Of a stretch of 64,000 nt of DNA, positions 47,886 through 55,802 are shown piece after piece (the first letter of the stretch is position 1; each line of letters starts with the position of its first letter). The translations under genes were made by a program, and so were the position numbers. Source of the DNA: Thiothrix unzii (GTDB taxonomy: Bacteria > Pseudomonadota > Gammaproteobacteria > Thiotrichales > Thiotrichaceae); the NCBI RefSeq assembly GCF_017901175.1, contig NZ_CP072793.1, positions 2,356,001 to 2,420,000 on the forward strand, read 5' to 3'. A model generated the notes under the pieces. The model had not been told where the DNA came from. It worked only from the letters and a program-made list of their open reading frames with translations, and made no database searches.

Positions 47886-49288
47886 TAGAGCGTCCTCACA
47901 TCCGCGAAATGTCCGGTGACCGCTGCCGCCGCTGCCATTGCGGGGCTGACCAGATGGGTGCGTCCGCCCTGCCCTTGCCGCCCTTCAAAATTGCGGTTGG
48001 AGGTGGAGGCGCAACGTTCGCCCGGTTCGAGGCGGTCGGCATTCATCGCCAAACACATGGAACAACCCGGCGCACGCCATTCAAAACCGGCTTCGATGAA
48101 GATTTTGTCCAAGCCTTCGCTTTCGGCTTGTTGTTTGACCAAGCCAGAGCCGGGAACGACCATTGCCAGTTTTACATTCGCGGCGACTTTGCGGCCTTTG
48201 GCGATTTCCGCCGCAGCACGTAAATCTTCGATGCGCGAATTGGTGCATGAACCGATGAATACTTTGTCGATTTGCACGTCGGTAATCGGCATATTCGCTT
48301 CTAAGCCCATGTATTTGAGCGCGGCACGGATGCCACTGGCTTTGACGGGATCGGCTTCGTTCGCGGGATCTGGCGTTTTGCCATCGACAGGCAACACCAT
48401 TTCGGGGGATGTTCCCCATGTTACTTGCGGTTGAATACTCGCAGCATCCAGGCGAATCACCCGGTCAAACACCGCGTCAGCATCGGAATGCAGGTCTTGC
48501 CATGCAGCTACCGCTGCTTCCCAATCTTCAGCTTGTGGCGAGTACGGACGGCCTTTGACGTAATTGATGGTGGTGTCATCGACCGCGATCATGCCTGCGC
48601 GTGCGCCGCCTTCGATAGCCATATTGCACACGGTCATGCGCCCTTCCATCGACAAATCATGAATCGCTTCGCCGCCGAATTCGATGGCGTAACCTGTGCC
48701 GCCCGCTGTGCCGATTTCACCAATGATCGCCAGCACGATGTCTTTGGCGGTCACGCCTGCACCGACTTTGCCATCCACGCTGATTAGCATGTTTTTCATC
48801 TTTTTCTGGATGAGGCATTGGGTTGCCATGACGTGTTCGACTTCGGATGTGCCGATACCGTGCGCCAGTGCGCCGAATGCGCCGTGCGTAGATGTATGGG
48901 AATCGCCGCAAACCACGGTCATACCGGGCAAGGTAGCACCCTGCTCAGGGCCGATGACGTGCACGATGCCTTGGCGGATGTCGCCAATGTTGAATTCGGT
49001 AATGCCAAACGTGCGGCAATTCGCATCCAATGTTTCGACTTGCAGACGCGCTACCGGGTCAGTAATACCGTGTTCCAGCCCGATGGTCGGCACATTATGA
49101 TCGGGGACTGCCACCATTGAATTGACGCGCCAAGGTTGGCGGTTAGCCAGACGCAGCCCTTCAAAGGCTTGCGGTGAGGTGACTTCGTGAACCAAGTGCC
49201 GGTCGATGTAGAGTAGAGCCGTGCCGTCGGCTTCTTGCCGCACCACATGCGCATCCCAGACCTTATCGTAGAGCGTTTTGCCTGCCAT
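47885..49288 (-). CDS. leuC: 3-isopropylmalate dehydratase large subunit
   Basis: A 467-residue aconitase-family subunit. The [4Fe-4S] ligands are in [14 protein letters not shown] and [11 protein letters not shown], and [26 protein letters not shown] is the conserved aconitase segment. First gene of a leuCDB block, with an ASADH-like gene after it. The upstream 60 bases hold the promoter but no clear attenuator. Confidence 0.96.
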   Translation of the reverse strand: MAGKTLYDKVWDAHVVRQEADGTALLYIDRHLVHEVTSPQAFEGLRLANRQPWRVNSMVAVPDHNVPTIGLEHGITDPVARLQVETLDANCRTFGITEFNIGDIRQGIVHVIGPEQGATLPGMTVVCGDSHTSTHGAFGALAHGIGTSEVEHVMATQCLIQKKMKNMLISVDGKVGAGVTAKDIVLAIIGEIGTAGGTGYAIEFGGEAIHDLSMEGRMTVCNMAIEGGARAGMIAVDDTTINYVKGRPYSPQAEDWEAAVAAWQDLHSDADAVFDRVIRLDAASIQPQVTWGTSPEMVLPVDGKTPDPANEADPVKASGIRAALKYMGLEANMPITDVQIDKVFIGSCTNSRIEDLRAAAEIAKGRKVAANVKLAMVVPGSGLVKQQAESEGLDKIFIEAGFEWRAPGCSMCLAMNADRLEPGERCASTSNRNFEGRQGQGGRTHLVSPAMAAAAAVTGHFADVRTL

Positions 49289-49352
49289 AAATCCCCAAAA
49301 CTGCCGTTGGAAAAGGGCTACATACTACACTTTTTTGCTATGCATCATCCAC

Positions 49353-49383
49353 AAAAAAAGGCCAGCACGTGGCTGGCCTTTTG
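49353..49383. terminator. Rho-independent terminator downstream of the SdrD-B gene
   Basis: The stem GGCCAGC-ACGT-GGCTGGCC is flanked by A7 on the left and TTTT on the right. Reading from the minus strand (the SdrD-B gene) the hairpin ends in seven T, a strong terminator. It sits between that gene and the leuC promoter. Confidence 0.8.
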
Positions 49384-49395
49384 TTTGGTTGTGTT

Positions 49396-49415
49396 CCCTT
49401 CGACTACGCTCAGGG
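49396..49415. repeat. REP-like palindrome CCCTTCGACTACGCTCAGGG
   Basis: This 20-base imperfect palindrome matches the widely dispersed bacterial motif CCCTGAGCGxAGTCGAAGGG. Only one copy was seen in the window. It lies 13 bases after the SdrD-B stop, on the terminator side. Confidence 0.5.
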
Positions 49416-49428
49416 GACGTGGACGCGG

Positions 49429-52400
49429 TTAATCTTCCCGACGACGGCGGAAGAACGCCACAGTTGCCAGCAACATACTCATGATCGCCAAGCCCCACTC
49501 GCTGACGGTTGGGATTTGGACGTGTGGTACAAAGCCACAGTCAACACTGCGGTTGGTATTCGCGTCAGTATCGCCATCATCGGTTGGTTCCGCACCTGCT
49601 TTGAGGGTAAACAAAGCTGTCGAGCCGTCCGCCGCGCAGTTGCTGTCGTCATTAAATGGCTTGTCGTCAACGTCACCCGCATTTTTAGTAACGATATTAT
49701 ACAAGCTCGGCGGGATAGCTACGATGCGGTAATCGCCTTCCGTCAATTTATCAAAGAAGTAGCTACCATCCGGTTTTGTCACCTGCGTGGCTACCAGCTT
49801 ACCGTCTTTATCCAGTAACTTAACAGTCACGCCACCCAAACCCGGATCGCCCGGATCTTGCTTACCGTTACCGTCAAGGTCAACCCACATTTTGTCACCT
49901 ACACCGACCGTTTCCGGTGCAGCAGGTGGCGGCAGAACACCAAAGTCCAGCGTGAGATTAGAACGGTTATCGGCTGTACCCTTACCATCATCACCCGGAT
50001 TACCGCTGGCAGTATCGGCTTCAGCAGTTGGCTCACCTGCGCCCAAGGTAATTACTTTGGTGTTACAAATGCCGTATTGCAGGTCGTCGTCACCATTGTC
50101 GTTTTTATCCACATCCTCGTTCGGATCAAGCTCGTTACCACCGGTACTAGCGGTATAATTTGCCAGCAAACCAGTAGCCGCGAAGTTACCAGAAGCAATA
50201 CATACGCGGTAATCCCCTGCTTCCAAATTGTCGAATACATAGAAGCCATTGACGGTAGTGAGACTAGCAATGTTTTGCGGTGGCTCAGCGGTATTCCACA
50301 ATTCCATACGCACGCCGTCGACTACGGGTTTTTCACCAGCATCCATTTGACCGTTGTTGGCGTTGGCTGCTGTGCCGTTACCGTCGTCAATCCAGACTTT
50401 GTTGCCGAGACTGTGTTTGACTACCGGAGTCGGGGTTGGGTACATGCCGCAGTCAATCGTCAAATTGCCGTTAGCACCATCGCCGTCAACTTCCGGTTCC
50501 TGTCCCGCCATCAGGCTGAACGGTGCAGTACCGCCTAAATCCGCCTCACAATTGCTGTCGGTATTCGAGGCATTCGCATCGACATCACCGCCGGATTTTG
50601 TCAGGGTGTAACCTTCGGCTTGTACCTTAATGATGTATTCGCCTTCTGGCAAACCAGTGAACAAATACTTGCCATCCTCATCTGTGGTTTGTGACGGAAC
50701 AGCCATATCACCGTCGATCACCACAGGCGAACCGTCTTTATTCAGCAGCGTAACTTCCGCGCCTTTCAACGGTAACTCTTCAGGGTCTTGCAGCCCGTCT
50801 TTATCGGTGTCAATCCAGATGTAATCACCGATGTTAACGGTTTTCTTCGGTGGTGGCACAACCCCGAAGTCAATCGAGAGGTTGGAGCTATTATCGGGCG
50901 TAGATTTGCCGTCATCACCATCATTGTTATCAGTAAAGCCAAATTCTTTTAGCGGTTCCTGATCATTCAGTTCGGTCAGATTAGCGCAAATATCGCCCGT
51001 TACATCATCATCACCGTTGTCATCACCGTCGATGCCACGATTATCGTCACCACCGATGTCAGGATTTTCTTTTTGGTTCGCACCGGTACTGGGTAAGTAA
51101 CCTGCCAACTTGCCAGCAGCCGCGAAGTTTTCTGCCAAGAGGCACACTTGGTAACTGCCTGCGTCCAAACCGCTGAAGAGATAACGACCAGATGCATCGG
51201 TTTCAGTTTCATCGACTATTGTGCCGCCGTCATCTTTCAGGATGAGTTTGATGCCGAGAGCTACGCCGACTTCACCCGTATTTGCATCGCCGCTGTTGTT
51301 GGTGTCGATCCAGACGCGGTTGCCGATGCTGTAAGTAGGTGCGACTGTTGGAGCCAAACCGCAGTCTTGGGTCGGATCGTTGTCGGCGTTCGTGTCGCCA
51401 TCGTCAATTTCAGCACCGGCAGCAAGGATGATGCCGCTGATTTTGCCATCAGCGACGGCACAGTTGCTGTCAACTTTGGTATCAGTACCGTCCATAGGCT
51501 TGGTGAAGTCATAACCCGTGGGTTTGCTGACAACAATCTGGTATTCGCCAGCAGGAAGGTTGTCGAATTGGTAGAAACCGTCAACATCGGTAGGTTGTGC
51601 AACCACCGTTACGTCGTTCAGGTCTTTAACGGGGTTGCCGTTCTTATCGGTTAAGGTGACGATAACACCCGCAATGCCCTTTTCACCAGCATCTTGAATA
51701 CCATCTTTATCGGTATCTTCCCAAATGTAGTTGCCGACACTGACAGGTGTTGGAGGCACGACTTGTTTAACCAAACCGCAGTCCTGGGTCGGGTCGTTGT
51801 TGGCGTTATCGTCACCATCGTTGATTTCAGCACCAACAGTGAGGGCGATGCCGCTGATCTTGCCATCAGTAACAGCACAATTGCTGTCAATTTTGGTGTC
51901 AGTACCTTCGTTCACCTTGGTGAAGTCGTAGCCTGCGGGTTTGGTGACTTCGATGAGGTAGTCACCTTCAGGCAGGTTGACGAACTGGTAGTTGCCGTTA
52001 ACGTCAGTTTTTTGTGGGAGAACGTCTGCGTCGTTGATGTCTTTCGCAGTGCTGCCATCAGCTTTTTTGAGAGTAACAGTTACGTCTGCCAGTGGCTTAT
52101 CGGTTGCGCCGCCTTGTTTACCGTCGCCATCAACATCTTCCCAGATGGTGTCACCAACACTGACGGTCGGTGTAGGCAGTTTAACTAAACCGCAGTCTTG
52201 GGTTGGGTCGTTGTTGGCGTTGTCATCGCCGTCGTTGATTTCAGCACCAACACCCAGCGCGAACGCTGCGGTTTTGCCATCAGTGACGGCACAGTTGCTG
52301 TCAATTTTACCGTCAGCACCTTCGTTGGCTTTGGTGAAGTCATAACCAGCAGGCTTGGTGACTTCGATCAGGTAGTCACCTTCAGGCAGGTTGACGAACT

Positions 52401-54141
52401 GATAGTTGCCGTTAACGTCGGTTTTTTGTGGGAGAACGGCTGCGTCGTTGATGTCTTTGGCGATAGTACCATCAGCTTTTTTGAGGGTAACAGTTACGTC
52501 TGCCAGTGGCTTATCGGTTGCGCCGCCTTGTTTACCGTCGCCATCAACGTCTTCCCAGATGGTGTCACCAACACTGACGGTCGGTGTGGGCAGTTTAACT
52601 AAACCGCAGTCTTGGGTTGGGTCGTTGTTGGCGTTGTCGTCACCGTCGTTGATTTCCTCACCAACACCCAGCGCGAACGGTGCGGTTTTGCCATCGGTGA
52701 CCGCGCAATTGCTGTCAATTTTGGTGTCAGTACCTTCGTTCACCTTGGTGAAGTCGTGGCCTGCGGGTTTGGTGACTTCGATGAGGTAGTCACCTTCAGG
52801 CAGGTTGACGAACTGGTAGTTGCCGTTAACGTCAGTTTTTTGTGGGAGAACGTCTGCGTCGTTGATGTCTTTCGCAGTGCTGCCATCAGCTTTTTTGAGA
52901 GTAACAGTTACGTCTGCCAGTGGCTTATCGGTTGCGCCGCCTTGTTTACCGTCGCCATCAACATCTTCCCAGATGGTGTCACCAACACTGACGGTCGGTG
53001 TAGGCAGTTTAACTAAACCGCAGTCTTGGGTTGGGTCGTTGTTGGCGTTGTCATCGCCGTCGTTGATTTCAGCACCAACACCCAGCGCGAACGCTGCGGT
53101 TTTGCCATCAGTGACGGCACAGTTGCTGTCAATTTTACCGTCAGCACCTTCGTTGGCTTTGGTGAAGTCATAACCAGCAGGCTTGGTGACTTCGATCAGG
53201 TAGTCACCTTCAGGCAGGTTGACGAACTGATAGTTGCCGTTAACGTCGGTTTTTTGTGGGAGAACGGCTGCGTCGTTGATGTCTTTGGCGATAGTACCAT
53301 CAGCTTTTTTGAGGGTAACAGTTACGTCTGCCAGTGGCTTATCGGTTGCGCCGCCTTGTTTACCGTCGCCATCAACGTCTTCCCAGATGGTGTCACCAAC
53401 ACTGACGGTCGGCGGTGGGGGAAGTGTAACACCAAAATCTACAGTCAAATTCGAGCGATTATCCGGTGTACCCTGACCATCATCACCGTCAGTTATACCA
53501 GTAAAGCCAAGCTCATCCTCTGGCTCATTATCACCCAACGCTATCGCACTAGCGCAAATAATACCACCGACATTATCTTCGCCGTTATCAAGACCATCCA
53601 CGATGTTGTTTGGATCAGCAGTCTGCTTCGCGCCATCGCTGGGTAAATAGCCCTCCAGTTTACCACCAGCCGCGAAGTTTTCTGCAAGGATACATACTTG
53701 GTAATTACCTGCTGCCAAACCACTAAACAGGTAACGACCATCCGCATCGGTTTCAGTCGGGCTGCCTACTTGCGTACCTGCACCGTTTTTCAGAATAAGT
53801 TTAACGCCAGCACCCGCACCAACCTCGCCAGTGGTGGCATCACCACTATTGTCTGTGTCAATCCACACGCGGTTGCCGATGCTGTAAGTAGGAGTCGCCT
53901 CAATCGTCACCGGAGCGCAGGATTCGTCATTTTCCAGTGTTTTAGGAATGGCGTTAAACCCCGCCAATAACTCTGCCTCGGTTTTATTACTCGGCGTAGA
54001 GTTAACGTCTTGTTCATTAGCTTTGCTCACTTGAGCGCAGTTGGTAACAACGTCTGCTGCCCACGTTTGATTCATCGCGGACAAGACACCGACCGCACAA
54101 AAGGTCAGCAATAGAGGTTTCATACCTGTCATTTTTTTCAT
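49429..54141 (-). CDS. Large secreted SdrD-B repeat protein with IPTLxxWG C-terminal sorting signal
   Basis: A 1570-residue exported protein. Residues 1-29 form a signal peptide. About ten Cna-B/SdrD-B-like beta domains follow, each starting like SxGDxIWxDxDxDG and ending with a YxFxxLPxGxY strand. Domains 2-5 (residues about 245-797) are near-identical 138-residue units. Aspartate-rich turns suggest Ca binding. The C-terminus reads IPTVSEWGLAIMSMLLATVAFFRRRRED: an IPTxxEWG motif, a membrane helix and a basic tail, the layout of IPTLxxWG-CTERM proteins that are processed by exosortase XrtH. The protein is probably surface-anchored or released into the matrix. It lies 126 bases after the DUF11 gene and may be in the same operon. 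Confidence 0.88.
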   Translation of the reverse strand: MKKMTGMKPLLLTFCAVGVLSAMNQTWAADVVTNCAQVSKANEQDVNSTPSNKTEAELLAGFNAIPKTLENDESCAPVTIEATPTYSIGNRVWIDTDNSGDATTGEVGAGAGVKLILKNGAGTQVGSPTETDADGRYLFSGLAAGNYQVCILAENFAAGGKLEGYLPSDGAKQTADPNNIVDGLDNGEDNVGGIICASAIALGDNEPEDELGFTGITDGDDGQGTPDNRSNLTVDFGVTLPPPPTVSVGDTIWEDVDGDGKQGGATDKPLADVTVTLKKADGTIAKDINDAAVLPQKTDVNGNYQFVNLPEGDYLIEVTKPAGYDFTKANEGADGKIDSNCAVTDGKTAAFALGVGAEINDGDDNANNDPTQDCGLVKLPTPTVSVGDTIWEDVDGDGKQGGATDKPLADVTVTLKKADGSTAKDINDADVLPQKTDVNGNYQFVNLPEGDYLIEVTKPAGHDFTKVNEGTDTKIDSNCAVTDGKTAPFALGVGEEINDGDDNANNDPTQDCGLVKLPTPTVSVGDTIWEDVDGDGKQGGATDKPLADVTVTLKKADGTIAKDINDAAVLPQKTDVNGNYQFVNLPEGDYLIEVTKPAGYDFTKANEGADGKIDSNCAVTDGKTAAFALGVGAEINDGDDNANNDPTQDCGLVKLPTPTVSVGDTIWEDVDGDGKQGGATDKPLADVTVTLKKADGSTAKDINDADVLPQKTDVNGNYQFVNLPEGDYLIEVTKPAGYDFTKVNEGTDTKIDSNCAVTDGKISGIALTVGAEINDGDDNANNDPTQDCGLVKQVVPPTPVSVGNYIWEDTDKDGIQDAGEKGIAGVIVTLTDKNGNPVKDLNDVTVVAQPTDVDGFYQFDNLPAGEYQIVVSKPTGYDFTKPMDGTDTKVDSNCAVADGKISGIILAAGAEIDDGDTNADNDPTQDCGLAPTVAPTYSIGNRVWIDTNNSGDANTGEVGVALGIKLILKDDGGTIVDETETDASGRYLFSGLDAGSYQVCLLAENFAAAGKLAGYLPSTGANQKENPDIGGDDNRGIDGDDNGDDDVTGDICANLTELNDQEPLKEFGFTDNNDGDDGKSTPDNSSNLSIDFGVVPPPKKTVNIGDYIWIDTDKDGLQDPEELPLKGAEVTLLNKDGSPVVIDGDMAVPSQTTDEDGKYLFTGLPEGEYIIKVQAEGYTLTKSGGDVDANASNTDSNCEADLGGTAPFSLMAGQEPEVDGDGANGNLTIDCGMYPTPTPVVKHSLGNKVWIDDGNGTAANANNGQMDAGEKPVVDGVRMELWNTAEPPQNIASLTTVNGFYVFDNLEAGDYRVCIASGNFAATGLLANYTASTGGNELDPNEDVDKNDNGDDDLQYGICNTKVITLGAGEPTAEADTASGNPGDDGKGTADNRSNLTLDFGVLPPPAAPETVGVGDKMWVDLDGNGKQDPGDPGLGGVTVKLLDKDGKLVATQVTKPDGSYFFDKLTEGDYRIVAIPPSLYNIVTKNAGDVDDKPFNDDSNCAADGSTALFTLKAGAEPTDDGDTDANTNRSVDCGFVPHVQIPTVSEWGLAIMSMLLATVAFFRRRRED
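51753..53411 (-). repeat. Four tandem 414-bp repeats with an 828-bp higher-order duplication
   Basis: Within the SdrD-B gene, four units of exactly 414 bases (138 codons) are head to tail. Units 1 and 3 resemble each other more than units 2 and 4, and the segment 51886-52583 matches 52714-53411 nearly base for base (one difference noticed), so a two-unit block was recently duplicated. The array is prone to slippage and to collapse in assemblies. Confidence 0.85.
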
Positions 54142-54267
54142 TATGGTGGATCTCTTATTTTTTAGTTATTGCACCACGCCAACGCGCTCAACGCCGACAA
54201 TGCTTTAATCGGCTTAACCCTACCACAGGTCATGATAGGGCTGTATTAATTCCCGAAGAACGGTTTG

Positions 54268-54606
54268 TTAATTTATAACAGCGATAATTTTCAGGCTTTT
54301 TTGTTGGCCTGCCGCTAAATCGCCCACCACCCAAACACCCGTGGCATGGGTGTATTGGCCTGCTGGTTCATCGTCACTGATGTAGCTCAGACCCGTCGGC
54401 AGCAAGTCGGTAATGCTGACTGCTGTTGCCACCGCATCACCTTTGTTGGCGGCGACAATGGTGTATTCCACGGTGTCATTGCTAACTACGCGGGTTTTAT
54501 CCACGTTTTTGGTAACTTCCACGTCGGCGGCAGCGTGCGCGAAACCAGCCCCGCATAAGAGCAGCACACCCATGCATCCAATGATGCCTTGACGGTATTG
54601 TTTCAT
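54268..54606 (-). CDS. Stand-alone secreted DUF11 domain protein (112 aa)
   Basis: A signal peptide (residues 1-26, ending GFAHAAA) plus one DUF11 immunoglobulin-like domain: ADVEVTKNVDKTRVVSNDTVEYTIVAANKGD, AVSITDLLPTGLSYISDD, WVVGDLAAGQQKSLKIIAVIN. DUF11 domains normally occur as repeats inside large surface proteins, so a free one is uncommon. Very similar DUF11 domains end the two FGE-like proteins upstream. Its start overlaps the chitinase stop by four bases (ATGA), so the two are made together. The role is unknown; a subunit or cap of a surface structure is possible. Confidence 0.8.
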   Translation of the reverse strand: MKQYRQGIIGCMGVLLLCGAGFAHAAADVEVTKNVDKTRVVSNDTVEYTIVAANKGDAVATAVSITDLLPTGLSYISDDEPAGQYTHATGVWVVGDLAAGQQKSLKIIAVIN

Positions 54607-55802
54607 TGAGGGGTTGCTCCTGTGGCTAAAGCATTACGAATGCTGTGCATGATTTCACGGCGTTTGCTGCCGGTTTTTGCGGCGCGGTAATCCAGTTGTA
54701 AATGCCAGATCATTGCGCCACCAAGCTGCATTTTTTTCACGTATTGGATTTTCTCTGCCACAGCACGTGGATCATTAAACGATACGAATTGATCATCCGC
54801 ATCATTTTCCGCATCAATGCTGAGGTAGCCCATTTTCGCCACATCATCCCAACGGTATTGGCTTTGCTGATAGCGGTTATCCATCAATTGCGCATAACTT
54901 TCCAGCGGAGTTCCGGTTGTCCATTCCTGCGGTACGCTCGTCCATGTTTGAAACGGTGCGGTTGCGCCCCCGGTAGCTGTGCCACTACCGCCTTTCCAGA
55001 TGCGGATTTCAAAACTCATCCCTAAGCCCAATTTATCGCGGGGCACGCCCGCATCCAGCAATTGCTTGATGTAACCGTCCACCGATGACACTTTACCGCC
55101 GGTACTGGGGTAAGTTTTACCGCCGTCATACAAGGCCGCGTCATGCCAAGTAATGGCTTCGTTATGGGTTGCCATGTTGTAAAACATGATATTGATCTGA
55201 TCAATTTTGGTGTGTAAATGCGATAGCACGGTCTTGGCGCGGTAATCCGCAGCGACTGCCAATAACGGTGGACGCTGCAACAATGCCGAGGTCTTTTGCT
55301 GCATAGCCGTGTGCAACGCATTGATAAACAGCTCGTAATCCGCATTAGCGGTTTGCCCCCACGAGACAATCGGCTCAAGGTCAATATCCAAACCGTCGTA
55401 ACCCTCATCCAAACGCGCCAAAAGACTATCAATCAAAGCTTGACGCTTGAGCGGATCTGCTAATACGGGCTTGTGGATATTTTCCCACGCCACCACGCTG
55501 AACAATATCGGACGGTTTTTACTGTGCGCCAACGCTATCGCTTTTTGACGTTTGGTCGCGCCGATGCTGTTACCTGTATCCGTTAATGTTCCTGTACTGG
55601 GGTTAATTTCCGAAGCAAAGTGCACCACGTGAGTGAGCATTTCCCAATCGGCATCATCCATGTAAGCGGCATTACCCGCTCCGTCTTGGGTATAACCGGG
55701 CAAATAACCCGTTACCCAGGGCGCAGCAGCAATAGCAGGGCTTGCCCACGTTAACCAGCATAACCCGGCAAGGGCGCACGCTTTCATCCAAGGTGTTTTC
55801 AT
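54603..55802 (-). CDS. Secreted GH18 family glycoside hydrolase (chitinase-like)
   Basis: A 399-residue exported enzyme: signal peptide 1-26, then a TIM barrel of the GH18 type. The catalytic DxxDxDxE is D136-G-L-D-I-D-L-E143, so E143 is the acid. The strand-6 motif usually read as MxYD is MFYNM here, with Asn in place of Asp. A late conserved Trp is present (GAMIWHLQLD). There is no carbohydrate-binding module. Its one-base overlap with the 1169-aa gene before it and four-base overlap with the DUF11 gene after it suggest it works on a polymer of the same surface structure. The substrate (chitin, peptidoglycan-like or sheath glucosaminoglycan) is unknown. Confidence 0.88.
   Translation of the reverse strand: MKTPWMKACALAGLCWLTWASPAIAAAPWVTGYLPGYTQDGAGNAAYMDDADWEMLTHVVHFASEINPSTGTLTDTGNSIGATKRQKAIALAHSKNRPILFSVVAWENIHKPVLADPLKRQALIDSLLARLDEGYDGLDIDLEPIVSWGQTANADYELFINALHTAMQQKTSALLQRPPLLAVAADYRAKTVLSHLHTKIDQINIMFYNMATHNEAITWHDAALYDGGKTYPSTGGKVSSVDGYIKQLLDAGVPRDKLGLGMSFEIRIWKGGSGTATGGATAPFQTWTSVPQEWTTGTPLESYAQLMDNRYQQSQYRWDDVAKMGYLSIDAENDADDQFVSFNDPRAVAEKIQYVKKMQLGGAMIWHLQLDYRAAKTGSKRREIMHSIRNALATGATPQ

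Noticed and set aside
51753-53411. Regular repeats as a CRISPR or satellite array
   Set aside because: Units are 414 bases and fully in frame in a protein gene. There are no short direct repeats with unique spacers.
51731-53476. Repeated 117-134 codon open frames on the plus strand, opposite the SdrD-B repeats
   Set aside because: They recur every 414 bases only because the underlying coding repeat does. They have no ribosome-binding sites and no protein-like composition, so they are shadows of the minus-strand gene.
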